Shown here in pieces: positions 1 to 6,343 of a stretch of 64,000 nucleotides of DNA. The stretch's first letter is position 1. Every line of letters begins with the position of its first letter. The notes beneath the pieces are model-generated. The model made no database searches. It was not told the origin of the DNA and worked only from the letters and a program-made list of their open reading frames with translations. The stretch is from Eubacterium multiforme (GTDB lineage: Bacteria; Bacillota; Clostridia; Clostridiales; Clostridiaceae), in assembly GCF_030813415.1 (NCBI RefSeq), contig NZ_JAUSUF010000012.1:1-64000 (forward strand). Direction: 5' to 3'. Both the position numbers and the translations under genes were made by a program.

Positions 1-4
1 CCAT
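1..4 (-). CDS. Start of a phage gene running off the left edge
   Basis: On the minus strand a ribosome site (AGGAGGATTATTAAG) is followed at once by ATG at 4..2. Only the first codon lies in the window, so the product cannot be named. It is the next gene of the minus-strand phage early operon after the 109-aa protein at 18..347, whose stop codon is 13 bases upstream. The leader is nearly identical to that of the preceding gene. Confidence 0.45.
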
Positions 5-17
5 CTTAATAATCCTC

Positions 18-347
18 CTATCCTATATTTATAACTATAAATTTTTCAAATTTAACTTTAGCAAATTCTTCTTTATATTTAGCTTCTAATTCTTCGCCTT
101 CATATTCTTTTACATATTTTAAATAATCGTATAATTCATCAGGATAATCTTCTCTATCAAGCCATGTGGATTCCCAATGGTTTTCTAACAAAGCTATTTC
201 ATCTATTTTTACTGAATCTATATAACTTTCCTCTCTGCTAAATTCACCACTATTGGCATCATCTGCTACAAAAATTTTTAATGGTAAAGTTGGATTTTCT
301 TTTATTAAATCTCTTAATTCTTGTTGTATTTCTCTTTCATTTATCAT
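18..347 (-). CDS. Phage hypothetical protein, 109 aa, acidic
   Basis: An acidic protein of 109 residues rich in Glu, Asp, Lys and Tyr, with no signal peptide or membrane segment. I do not recognise the family. The ATG at 347 has a good ribosome site (AGGAGGGATTATTAAG). It lies in the minus-strand early operon downstream of the replication genes, where small phage accessory proteins are common. The segment with Trp-Leu-Asp-Arg-Glu-Asp-Tyr near residues 61-67 and the Lys/Glu-rich tail suggest a compact soluble protein. The function is unknown. Confidence 0.75.
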   Translation of the reverse strand: MINEREIQQELRDLIKENPTLPLKIFVADDANSGEFSREESYIDSVKIDEIALLENHWESTWLDREDYPDELYDYLKYVKEYEGEELEAKYKEEFAKVKFEKFIVINIG

Positions 348-362
348 CTTAATAATCCCTCC

Positions 363-527
363 TTAACCTACTTCTCTATCATCTTTTATTAATTTAATTG
401 CTATTTCAAAAGCTTCAATTTTCTCTTTAAAATGCTTTCTATTAAATATGTTTTTAGACGTACTTAATAAAGCTCTGTATCCCGCTAAATCAAATTCAAG
501 TAATTCAATTACTCTTTCTTTTTTCAT
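363..527 (-). CDS. Phage hypothetical protein, 54 aa
   Basis: A short reading frame of 54 codons starting ATG at 527, with ribosome site AAGGAAGTGT about 8 bases upstream, and ending TAA at 363. The protein begins MKKERVIELLEFDLAGYRAL and ends in DDREVG; it looks helical and charged. It fills the gap between two other small genes in tight operon spacing, which supports it being real. No family is recognised. Confidence 0.6.
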   Translation of the reverse strand: MKKERVIELLEFDLAGYRALLSTSKNIFNRKHFKEKIEAFEIAIKLIKDDREVG

Positions 528-529
528 CT

Positions 530-730
530 TTACACTTCCTTATTAATTAAAGTTAAGACGCAATTAATATCTTCATCACTCCAATAGCATGGAGAATTGC
601 TTATTTCGTCATTTAATTCTACAATAACAATTTTATCCCATATTTCATCACACTCTTCACAAAATTCGTATTCTTCACAAGGATGTGTATTACAGTAGTT
701 AGCCAATCCTTTTAGCTCTTTTATTTCCAA
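530..730 (-). CDS. Phage Cys-rich hypothetical protein, 66 aa, TTG start
   Basis: A 66-residue acidic protein with six cysteines: positions 13, 18, 24, 27, 48 and 57. Cys24-x2-Cys27 could be part of a zinc site with Cys13/Cys18, but this is an inference. The start is TTG at 730, chosen because a strong AAGGGGGG ribosome site lies just upstream and no better start exists. It sits between the 54-aa gene and the NdpA-like gene in the same operon. No family is recognised. Confidence 0.65.
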   Translation of the reverse strand: MEIKELKGLANYCNTHPCEEYEFCEECDEIWDKIVIVELNDEISNSPCYWSDEDINCVLTLINKEV

Positions 731-744
731 GTTAATCCCCCCTT

Positions 745-1764
745 CTATTTTTCTATAATATTTCTTACATGCTTTAAAACTATATTTACAGTTCCATCAC
801 CATTTCTTACAATTTCAAATTTGCTTTTATCATTATAAGAATCATCATCAATATATACATCTATTCCATTATCGATTTTAAGTCTTATTCTTCTTAATTT
901 CTTTTCAACATATGTTTTATCAATTTTAAATTCATCTTCAACTCTTTTTAAAACTGTCATTTTAAAATTTTCCTTATAATCCTTTGGAATATTACTTTCA
1001 ACAAATCCATCTACGTTTATTGCTTCATCTTCTTTAAGAGCAGTCCTTATCTTATCTCTAATACTTGTTGCCTGGTCTGGACTATCACTTAAATAACCCC
1101 TTATCCAATTTTCACTAGCTTTTAAAAATGCTTTTGTATTATCTCTTTCATTTGCTACTATAGAGCAATCAAGGAAGTTATTTATAAAGTAATTTGCTCC
1201 ATATTCATCTTCATTTTTAGTTTTCCTTTGTTTATCTAAAACCATTAAATTATAGTTTTCATTTTCTCTTAGTGGTTTTATAAATGCTGCTTTACTACTT
1301 TTATTTATTCCAACACTTTCACTTGCAATTTGTACACAGATTTTGTTATTAATATAGTCAATTTTGTGGATAAAGTTATTTGTATGGTCCACTTTTAAAA
1401 CAGCAATCATAGGTCCTTGATCTGTTGTTATAGATGCAACTATAAGATCACAGGAAGGAATATTAACATTACCATTCATTATTGCGAACATCTGTCTTGC
1501 AATATCTTTTGAAATATTAACTAGGTTATCCTCATTAGCATTTAGATAATCTCTTGTAACTTCTTTTATTATGCTTCTACCTTCATTAAACTTTGCATAT
1601 TTTAATTCTTCATTTTTTAAACATCTTTCTATCTCTTTATAGATATATTTGTAATTATTTTCACTCAAATCTAATAAATATTCTGTTAATAGAGGTTCTC
1701 CCGCATTAGTATCTAAAACGTGTATAACCGCCTCATTTACATTGATATCATATATATATTCCAT
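745..1764 (-). CDS. NdpA/YejK-like nucleoid-associated protein (phage-encoded)
   Basis: A 339-residue protein resembling the 37-kDa nucleoid-associated family (YejK/NdpA, PF04245). The N-terminal part resembles the family's conserved region (near residues 60-140, including LVNISKDIARQMFAIM), and the C-terminal half is charged and helical. Bacterial members bind the nucleoid; phage copies are of unclear role, possibly handling phage DNA during replication. The start is ATG at 1764, preceded by AAAGGAGATATAAGA; an upstream in-frame ATG at 1797 overlaps the helicase-loader gene and lacks such a site. It follows the DnaC-like gene by 13 bases. Family assignment is from memory of the pattern and is moderately sure. 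Confidence 0.7.
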   Translation of the reverse strand: MEYIYDINVNEAVIHVLDTNAGEPLLTEYLLDLSENNYKYIYKEIERCLKNEELKYAKFNEGRSIIKEVTRDYLNANEDNLVNISKDIARQMFAIMNGNVNIPSCDLIVASITTDQGPMIAVLKVDHTNNFIHKIDYINNKICVQIASESVGINKSSKAAFIKPLRENENYNLMVLDKQRKTKNEDEYGANYFINNFLDCSIVANERDNTKAFLKASENWIRGYLSDSPDQATSIRDKIRTALKEDEAINVDGFVESNIPKDYKENFKMTVLKRVEDEFKIDKTYVEKKLRRIRLKIDNGIDVYIDDDSYNDKSKFEIVRNGDGTVNIVLKHVRNIIEK

Positions 1765-1777
1765 TCTTATATCTCCT

Positions 1778-2566
1778 TTACTTACCGCCTTTAGCATAAT
1801 ATGTTCTTAACCTATAATCATTTTCCTTACCTTCGACTTGTTTTATATAGCCTTGTGATGCCCTAAACATTCTTCCCATTGTGGCATTGTCATACTTATT
1901 TAATTCATCAAGAAATCTTTCACTTGAAATCATAAGTGGCAATCTTTTATTTATCCTGAAATTAATTATTTCAAATGCTATTGTTGTATCTGATTCAGTA
2001 ACCTTTCCTTTAAGGAAATCATCTATAAAAAGCACTTCACAATTTTTATATTTATTTATCATCCTTTGATATTTTTGAGGATCTGGAGCTTTGTCTTGTT
2101 TTAATTTTGTCATTGCATCAACAAAGCTCATATAGACAACGCCAACTTTAGAATCTTTTATCAATTTATAAGCTGTTGCACTTAATAAATGTGTCTTCCC
2201 ACATCCACTTTGACCTAAAAACATTATAGAATTTTGTTCAGTATTTCTTATGTGCTTAAATCTTAAAAAATAATTTGTAGCAATATTCTTCATATCCTTT
2301 TGAGATTGAGTTACTGGCTCAAAATTTTGCCATGTTTTAGTCATACTATCAAAACCCATATCACTCTTATTCCACAGTTCTTCAACTTCTTCCAATTCAG
2401 TACATTTGCATTTTCTCCAAATATTAGGTCCTACTTCTTGAAGTTTCTTTCCTCCACATAATGGACACTCTTTTTCTTTAAAAACTACTTGGTCTTCTTT
2501 CTTCTCCTTGAACTGATTTCTTATATTCTCTATTACCTTGTTTATTATTGGAGAATCTGTTTCCAT
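1778..2566 (-). CDS. DnaC/DnaI-like replicative helicase loader ATPase
   Basis: A 262-residue AAA+ ATPase expected to load the replicative helicase on phage origin DNA. An N-terminal zinc site is seen as Cys34-x2-Cys37 and Cys53-x-Cys55. Walker A is GQSGCGKT at 118-125, Walker B is LFIDDF at 179-184, and an arginine-containing box (GRMFRAS) lies at 231-237. The ATG at 2566 has a ribosome site AAGAAGGTG. The gene overlaps the end of the DnaD-like gene by 89 bases in a different frame, an organizer-then-loader order typical of Firmicute phages. Confidence 0.9.
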   Translation of the reverse strand: METDSPIINKVIENIRNQFKEKKEDQVVFKEKECPLCGGKKLQEVGPNIWRKCKCTELEEVEELWNKSDMGFDSMTKTWQNFEPVTQSQKDMKNIATNYFLRFKHIRNTEQNSIMFLGQSGCGKTHLLSATAYKLIKDSKVGVVYMSFVDAMTKLKQDKAPDPQKYQRMINKYKNCEVLFIDDFLKGKVTESDTTIAFEIINFRINKRLPLMISSERFLDELNKYDNATMGRMFRASQGYIKQVEGKENDYRLRTYYAKGGK

Positions 2567-3260
2567 TACTTACACCTTCTTTTTCATTTAAGTAGCCTTC
2601 AAATTTATTACCAAATAATGTTTCAGGTCTTAAATATTGGCTCATTTCAGTATTAATCCATGTTGATACTTTTTTATCTATCACAATTTTAAAATCTTCT
2701 TCTGTAAATCCTTCTTCAATTCTTGCTTTAATTAAACTTTGTGTTTTTTTAGTAGTAAATTTATATCTTGTATTAGCTTTTAAATTTAAATATTCAATAA
2801 CTCGACTATATATATTTATATCTATATTAGAAGTATCTTTTATAGAAGAATCTTTGTTGGGACATTTTGTCCCAACCCTTGGGACATTTTGTCCTAACCC
2901 TTGGGACATTTTGTCCCAAGGTAAGTATTCAGTTAATACATCAAATTTATTAGTTAAATTTATATATGAAAATTTTCCTTTTAATTCACCTTTTTTATAT
3001 TCCATCTTTTTTTCTATTAACCCAAGTTCTTCATATTGCTTTAATTTTCTTTTTAAATTTCTTTTTACTCCAATTATAGGAATTTGATTAAGTAAGTAGG
3101 ACTGATTTATCCATATGAATCTATCATTATTTATTATCTTGTATTCTACAGATTTGCTTGAATACATATCCCTAATAGTTGATAATATTAATGCATCATT
3201 AGTATCTAATCCAAATTCCAGTAATTTTTCTTGTTGAAAACCTAGTATTGTATATTTCAT
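2478..3260 (-). CDS. DnaD-like phage replisome organizer
   Basis: A 260-residue protein. The N-terminal part (1-100) looks like a winged-helix DNA-binding domain. Residues 155-225 match the conserved phage replisome C-terminal domain, with the hallmark YLRPETLFGNKFEGYLN at about 209-225. Between them lies a linker (115-140) encoded by three iterated palindromes, the likely origin. The protein is expected to bind the origin and recruit the helicase loader encoded next. The last 30 residues are a basic, low-complexity tail overlapping the loader gene. The start ATG at 3260 follows the stop of the upstream 109-aa gene by 2 bases. Confidence 0.85.
   Translation of the reverse strand: MKYTILGFQQEKLLEFGLDTNDALILSTIRDMYSSKSVEYKIINNDRFIWINQSYLLNQIPIIGVKRNLKRKLKQYEELGLIEKKMEYKKGELKGKFSYINLTNKFDVLTEYLPWDKMSQGLGQNVPRVGTKCPNKDSSIKDTSNIDINIYSRVIEYLNLKANTRYKFTTKKTQSLIKARIEEGFTEEDFKIVIDKKVSTWINTEMSQYLRPETLFGNKFEGYLNEKEGVSNGNRFSNNKQGNREYKKSVQGEERRPSSF
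2857..2919. repeat. Three 22-bp iterated palindromes, candidate phage replication origin
   Basis: Three tandem copies of TTGGGACATTTTGTCCCAA start at 2857, 2879 and 2901, each separated by CCC, giving an exact 22-bp period. Each unit has 8-bp arms around a TTT centre; copy 2 has one change in its right arm (CCTAA). They lie inside the replisome organizer gene, as iterons do in many phage initiator genes, and encode the linker of that protein. Origin function is inferred. Confidence 0.75.
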
Positions 3261-3262
3261 CT

Positions 3263-3592
3263 TTAGGACCTCCTAAAATCCCTCCTTAGAGGCATTTCTA
3301 ATTTATTATTAATCATAAGAGCTCTATCTATATAATCTTTAACTTTAATCATTTCTTGTACATTAAGTTTTATAACATCCCCCATTCTTTCTAAGTAGAT
3401 TTCCTTAATCTCTCCATTTTTAAAATTTGATTCTATAGATAACTCTTGATTTTTATTAAATATTTCTGGTATAGTTATAGTATTGTCTGTGCTTTGTGAT
3501 TCTAAGGATTTATTAAGGGCATTTCGCTTAGAACACAAGGCTTTTTTTAATTCCCTTCCAGTTCCTTTAAAACTAATTCCTGCAGCTTTCAT
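3263..3592 (-). CDS. Phage hypothetical protein, 109 aa
   Basis: A 109-residue basic protein of unknown family. The N-terminus (MKAAGISFKGTGRELKKALC) is positively charged, and the C-terminal third is a likely amphipathic helix (IKLNVQEMIKVKDYIDRAL) followed by a basic end (PLRRDFRRS). The ATG at 3592 has ribosome site AGAAAGGAG. It overlaps the end of the preceding 73-aa gene by 20 bases and is followed after 2 bases by the replisome organizer gene, so all three are probably translated from one message. Confidence 0.75.
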   Translation of the reverse strand: MKAAGISFKGTGRELKKALCSKRNALNKSLESQSTDNTITIPEIFNKNQELSIESNFKNGEIKEIYLERMGDVIKLNVQEMIKVKDYIDRALMINNKLEMPLRRDFRRS

Positions 3593-3794
3593 TTTTAAAT
3601 TTCTCCTTTCTTATTTGATAAATTTTAGTCCTAATAGCATTCTCAGGTCTTTCTAAAGCTAAACTCATTTCTGCACTACCTATGATGTCATACCAATTTA
3701 TAAGATATTCTAAATCCGCTTTATTCCAAGGTTTATAATGCTTTTTATGGAAACTAGGAGTATAAATCATTCTTCCATATCTATCGTAATTCAT
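3573..3794 (-). CDS. Small Myb/SANT-like DNA-binding phage protein, 73 aa
   Basis: A 73-residue basic protein. Residues 22-65 (PWNKADLEYLINWYDIIGSAEMSLALERPENAIRTKIYQIRK, given here in part: PWNKADLEYL ... RTKIYQIRK) have the tryptophan/hydrophobic spacing of a SANT/Myb-type helix-turn-helix, common in small phage regulators. The start ATG at 3794 overlaps the TGA of the upstream 50-aa gene (ATGA), suggesting coupled translation. The ribosome site is weak (AAGGATAAGG). It probably binds DNA; the target is unknown. Confidence 0.7.
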   Translation of the reverse strand: MNYDRYGRMIYTPSFHKKHYKPWNKADLEYLINWYDIIGSAEMSLALERPENAIRTKIYQIRKEKFKNESCRN

Positions 3795-3943
3795 AGTAAA
3801 ACCTTATCCTTTAACTTATCGTAAAAAGTAATACTTTCCTTACTCCATCTATGCACTAAAAACCTTTCTTTTGGATCATCTACCTCATAAATTTTCTTAG
3901 CTAAAACAGCCTGTTTCCTTGTTAATCTTTTCCCATTTCTCAT
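3791..3943 (-). CDS. Phage hypothetical protein, 50 aa, basic
   Basis: A 50-codon frame from ATG at 3943 to TGA at 3791, with a very good ribosome site (AAAGGAGTGAAATAAA). The product begins MRNGKRLTRKQAVLAKKIYE and is strongly basic. The stop overlaps the start of the SANT-like gene by ATGA and its ribosome site lies inside the end of the preceding 29-codon gene. This stacked arrangement supports it being real. No family is recognised. Confidence 0.65.
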   Translation of the reverse strand: MRNGKRLTRKQAVLAKKIYEVDDPKERFLVHRWSKESITFYDKLKDKVLL

Positions 3944-3944
3944 T

Positions 3945-4034
3945 TTATTTCACTCCTTTATTTTGCAGTTCGAATATTCCATATCCTAAAGCTGCTCCTA
4001 AAAAAGCAGCAATAAAAAATACACCTTCTCTCAA
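3945..4034 (-). CDS. Phage miniprotein with one membrane segment, 29 aa, TTG start
   Basis: A 29-codon frame starting TTG at 4034 behind a strong GGGGGTGAG site and ending TAA at 3945. The product has a hydrophobic stretch VFFIAAFLGAALGYGIF that could span the membrane once, flanked by charged ends. The start is a non-ATG codon and the gene is tiny, so it is less certain than its neighbours, but the ribosome site and the tight packing with the next gene argue for translation. Function is unknown. Confidence 0.5.
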   Translation of the reverse strand: MREGVFFIAAFLGAALGYGIFELQNKGVK

Positions 4035-4047
4035 AGTACTCACCCCC

Positions 4048-4242
4048 TTATCTATTACAAAAAAGATACATTGATAAATTAGAAAATATAACAATACTAA
4101 CAATGCTCCCTAACGTAATTACTCCGAAATCTCTTTTATCTTTTTTACTTTTAGCATATATAAATTTTTCTGAAGCTAAAGCAAAAGTTATGATCTGTAT
4201 GAAATAAATTAAAATTATTATTAAAATCTTAGTTAAATGCAT
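4048..4242 (-). CDS. Phage small membrane protein, 64 aa, two membrane segments
   Basis: A 64-residue protein with hydrophobic segments at about 4-24 and 40-61, separated by a basic loop (IYAKSKKDKRDFG), so a two-pass membrane protein is expected. The ATG at 4242 has a near-perfect AAGGAGG site. It heads the block of small genes leading into the replication module. It could be a superinfection-exclusion or accessory protein, but nothing in the sequence decides this. Confidence 0.7.
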   Translation of the reverse strand: MHLTKILIIILIYFIQIITFALASEKFIYAKSKKDKRDFGVITLGSIVSIVIFSNLSMYLFCNR

Positions 4243-4297
4243 TAATTATCCTCCTTATTATTTGTTTTATTTTTCCACCAGTTTTATAATTTAAATA

Positions 4298-4315
4298 TCA
4301 GCTCTGCCAAGCTGA
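4298..4315. promoter_or_regulatory. Small inverted repeat upstream of the plus-strand phage gene
   Basis: TCAGCT and AGCTGA flank a 6-base spacer at 4298-4315, about 26 bases before the ATG at 4342. It could be an operator or a leader hairpin. The arms are short, so the call is tentative. Confidence 0.3.
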
Positions 4316-4341
4316 AATTAAATTGAAAGGCGGTATTTACA

Positions 4342-4569
4342 ATGATTAATAATAAATATGATTTCCTTAAATATTTAATTGCTTATATGTCTAAAGATAC
4401 ATATCACTTCGTTGATAAAGATAATAATCTTTTGAACTTAGTTGATGCTTATAAGCAACAAGAATATCTTGAAGACTTAGAACATGATGGATTTATACAA
4501 ACATACATCGGTTACATCCAAATCAACCCAGAAGGTATACTTTTTATGAAAAAACTATATAATATTTAA
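4342..4569 (+). CDS. Phage protein on the opposite strand, 75 aa, winged-helix-like
   Basis: A 75-residue acidic protein encoded on the plus strand in the middle of the minus-strand early block. The ATG at 4342 has ribosome site GAAAGGCGG. The pattern of an N-terminal helix (YDFLKYLIAYMS), then a helix (QEYLEDLEHDGFI) and a beta-like end (YIQINPEGILFMKKL) resembles small winged-helix proteins, as an inference. It converges with the 127-aa gene, overlapping it by 15 bases. An imperfect inverted repeat lies upstream at 4298-4315. It may be an independently expressed accessory (moron) gene. Confidence 0.65.
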   Translation: MINNKYDFLKYLIAYMSKDTYHFVDKDNNLLNLVDAYKQQEYLEDLEHDGFIQTYIGYIQINPEGILFMKKLYNI

Positions 4570-4938
4570 TATTTTTAGCACTTTCAATATTTCAACTACA
4601 CGATATTCTTTTGTTGTAAAATCTGATATTGCGAGTGCTGAAAATTGTTTCTCCGATAAATCAATTCCAAGCAAACCATTTGTGTATTCAAGGGTTCCTT
4701 CTTTCATTTCTCCTATATCTATTTTTTCTTTAACTATTCTTTCCTGACTTAGAAGTTTTTCCATTATGCTCTCTGTTTTCTCTCGAACTGGTACTTCTTG
4801 AACAGTTTCACTTAGGATTCTAATTGCATATTCTAATGCTTTAACATCTTCTCCCCATATTTCATCACTATTTTGGTGTTGATATTCACAATGCTTCTTT
4901 AAATCTTTTAACTGTTCAATACATTTTTCTTTATTCAT
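4555..4938 (-). CDS. Phage hypothetical protein, 127 aa
   Basis: A 127-residue protein whose first 45 residues (MNKEKCIEQLKDLKKHCEYQ ... IWGEDVKALEYAIRIL) match a motif I associate with many clostridial phage and prophage proteins: a Leu/Lys helix, His-Cys-Glu, then WxxDVxALEYAI. The middle is charged and the last 45 residues resemble no family I know. The ATG at 4938 has site AAGGAGAT. It follows the excisionase-like gene by 12 bases in the early operon. Confidence 0.7.
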   Translation of the reverse strand: MNKEKCIEQLKDLKKHCEYQHQNSDEIWGEDVKALEYAIRILSETVQEVPVREKTESIMEKLLSQERIVKEKIDIGEMKEGTLEYTNGLLGIDLSEKQFSALAISDFTTKEYRVVEILKVLKILNII

Positions 4939-4950
4939 TTAAATATCTCC

Positions 4951-5148
4951 TTACATTTCTTTAATATTATCTAAATCGCTTAAATCCATGAATTGATACT
5001 TCCTAAAAAATTCTTCTATTGCATACTCTGGTATTTTTAGTGATTTTAGCTTTAAAGCTATTAACATTTTTTTATTTATAAGTTTATATATAACATTTTG
5101 GCTAGTTTTCATTATCTTAGTAGCTTCATCAACTGAATAAACTTTCAT
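4951..5148 (-). CDS. Excisionase-family helix-turn-helix protein
   Basis: A 65-residue protein of the MerR-like/excisionase HTH_17 type: YSVDEATKIMKTSQNVIYKLINKK at about 4-27 is the helix-turn-helix, followed by IPEYAIEEFF, the usual 'wing and helix' end of this family. Such phage proteins act as excisionases (directing the integrase to excise) or as small transcription factors. Position directly after the antirepressor favours a role in the lytic programme. The ATG at 5148 has a strong AGGAGGAGG site. Confidence 0.75.
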   Translation of the reverse strand: MKVYSVDEATKIMKTSQNVIYKLINKKMLIALKLKSLKIPEYAIEEFFRKYQFMDLSDLDNIKEM

Positions 5149-5158
5149 TTTCCTCCTC

Positions 5159-5920
5159 CTAAACGTCTAATTTACTCTCTTTAACTAGTTTATTTATTAT
5201 ATAAACTTGTCCTTTACCAGTTACTTTTGTTGTTTTATAAGTAAATACTCCTTTATAAGTTTCTTTTACGCCTTCTACAACCTCAAAATAACCACTATCT
5301 ATATATTTTTGCTTAGGATCATACTTACTACTCTGTTTAATAAGCCCCCATTCTCTAAGCTTATTCCATAATTTATTTCTTCCTATTTTTATACCTTCTT
5401 TTGAGGCTAATTGTGCTACTTCTTCTACTTTCAAGGAATTTTCACTAACAGCTATTTGATTTATAAACCTATCCTTCTCTTCGAGCTCTTTTTTAATCTT
5501 TTCATTTTGGTGTTTTAAATCAAGAACCATAGCTTGTTTAACTTCTTCTGAAAATGAAGGAAAATAGTTTTTTATAAATTCCTCCTCATTTCTAACAGCT
5601 CCACCAGTTGTTCTTATTTGTTTAATAATTTTCTTAACTTCTTTTTTAAATTGTTTTGCTATTGGCTTTCTACTTTGCATTAGTACTTCATAAACTCCAT
5701 CTTCTGTTAAAAACCACATTTCTCTATTTTGACCTGAGGTAAAGATTGTTTCCCTCAGCTTTTCCTCTTCATCTATTGAATTAAGCATCATGGAAACTTT
5801 ACTATGTTCAATCCAACTAGCAACATCTTTTGCTAAAAATAACAAATTATCTTTCGTTCCATATACTTTAAAATCCTTGCCTAAAACTTTTTGTTCTTCA
5901 ATTATTGGTAAATCATTCAT
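5159..5920 (-). CDS. Phage antirepressor (BRO-N and KilAC domains)
   Basis: A 253-residue protein with an N-terminal BRO-N domain at about 10-105 (hallmarks LFLAKDVASWIEHS and WFLTEDGVYEVLMQSRKP) and a C-terminal KilAC-type DNA-binding domain at about 145-245 (SLKVEEVAQLASKEGIKIGR, LWNKLREWGLI). A coiled segment near 125-150 joins them. Proteins of this kind counteract the lysogenic repressor or act as early regulators. The gene lies directly after cro, 12 bases downstream, and has ribosome site AGGAGGCGG. Function is by family; the actual target is not known. Confidence 0.88.
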   Translation of the reverse strand: MNDLPIIEEQKVLGKDFKVYGTKDNLLFLAKDVASWIEHSKVSMMLNSIDEEEKLRETIFTSGQNREMWFLTEDGVYEVLMQSRKPIAKQFKKEVKKIIKQIRTTGGAVRNEEEFIKNYFPSFSEEVKQAMVLDLKHQNEKIKKELEEKDRFINQIAVSENSLKVEEVAQLASKEGIKIGRNKLWNKLREWGLIKQSSKYDPKQKYIDSGYFEVVEGVKETYKGVFTYKTTKVTGKGQVYIINKLVKESKLDV

Positions 5921-5932
5921 TTATTCCGCCTC

Positions 5933-6151
5933 CTAACTTGCATTTGTTTGTGGTTCTGATTTTTTAAATAGTTCCTTAAAATCAACTTCTGGAAAAAATT
6001 TTTCTTGAATTATTAATGCTTCATCATAAGTAAATGGATATTTACCGGCTATTTTAAGATTTAGTGTATTGTATGTTCTTCCTATAGTTTCAGCTATTAT
6101 AGGTTTCTTAATTTTTTTTCTAGCAATTTCCGCTTCTAAATTGCAGTACAT
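5933..6151 (-). CDS. Cro-like phage repressor
   Basis: A 72-residue helix-turn-helix protein: AEIARKKIKKPIIAETIGRT at about 7-26 and the following helices form an XRE-like DNA-binding fold, with a short acidic end. It is the first gene of the minus-strand early operon and is divergent from the lysogenic repressor, the classical Cro position. The ATG at 6151 has ribosome site ATGAGGTGAT. It is expected to bind the four operators in the 6152-6343 region and switch off the repressor promoter. Confidence 0.8.
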   Translation of the reverse strand: MYCNLEAEIARKKIKKPIIAETIGRTYNTLNLKIAGKYPFTYDEALIIQEKFFPEVDFKELFKKSEPQTNAS

Positions 6152-6170
6152 ATTATCACCTCATTTCTGA

Positions 6171-6295
6171 ACGTTATTTCGTTCGTTGAGCTTATATTAA
6201 ACTAAATATCGTTTAAAGTCAACTATTTTTTTTATCTTTTTATCGATTTATTTATTTTTATTACGATATTTCGTTTGTATTCCTTGATATTTCGT
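6171..6295. promoter_or_regulatory. Four-copy operator array of the lysogeny switch
   Basis: A 12-bp element with consensus ACGATATTTCGT occurs at 6171-6182 (ACGTTATTTCGT), 6201-6212 on the minus strand (ACGATATTTAGT), 6263-6274 (exact) and 6284-6295 (TTGATATTTCGT). The first lies at the predicted start of the cro transcript, the second within the spacer of the cro promoter, and the fourth over the -35 of the repressor promoter. The last two are 21 bp apart, two helical turns. Binding by the repressor and Cro is inferred. Confidence 0.75.
6194..6222 (-). promoter_or_regulatory. Predicted promoter of the cro/early operon
   Basis: On the minus strand TTGACT (6222..6217) and TAATAT (6199..6194) are separated by exactly 17 bases. 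One operator copy (6201-6212) lies inside the spacer and another (6171-6182) lies just past the expected start site, so repressor binding would block the early operon. Confidence 0.6.
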
Positions 6296-6312
6296 GTATT
6301 GAATGATATTAT
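6284..6312 (+). promoter_or_regulatory. Predicted promoter of the repressor/integrase operon
   Basis: TTGATA (6284-6289) and TATTAT (6307-6312) are separated by 17 bases, with a TG one base before the -10 (extended -10). An operator copy covers the -35. This promoter would drive the repressor, the ImmA-like gene and perhaps the integrase. Confidence 0.6.
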
Positions 6313-6343
6313 TTATTTATAGAATGAAAGGAGTTGCTTAATT

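Noticed and set aside
2857..2919. Short CRISPR array
   Set aside because: The repeats are palindromic with only 3-bp spacers and lie inside a coding gene; no cas gene is near.
2854..3087. Open frame on the plus strand opposite the replisome organizer gene
   Set aside because: It is the mirror of the organizer gene and lacks a ribosome site; the iterons make it look structured.
6169..6184. LexA box in the phage switch (GAACG ... CGTTC)
   Set aside because: The spacing between GAAC and GTTC is 8, not 4 bases; it fits the phage operator consensus instead.
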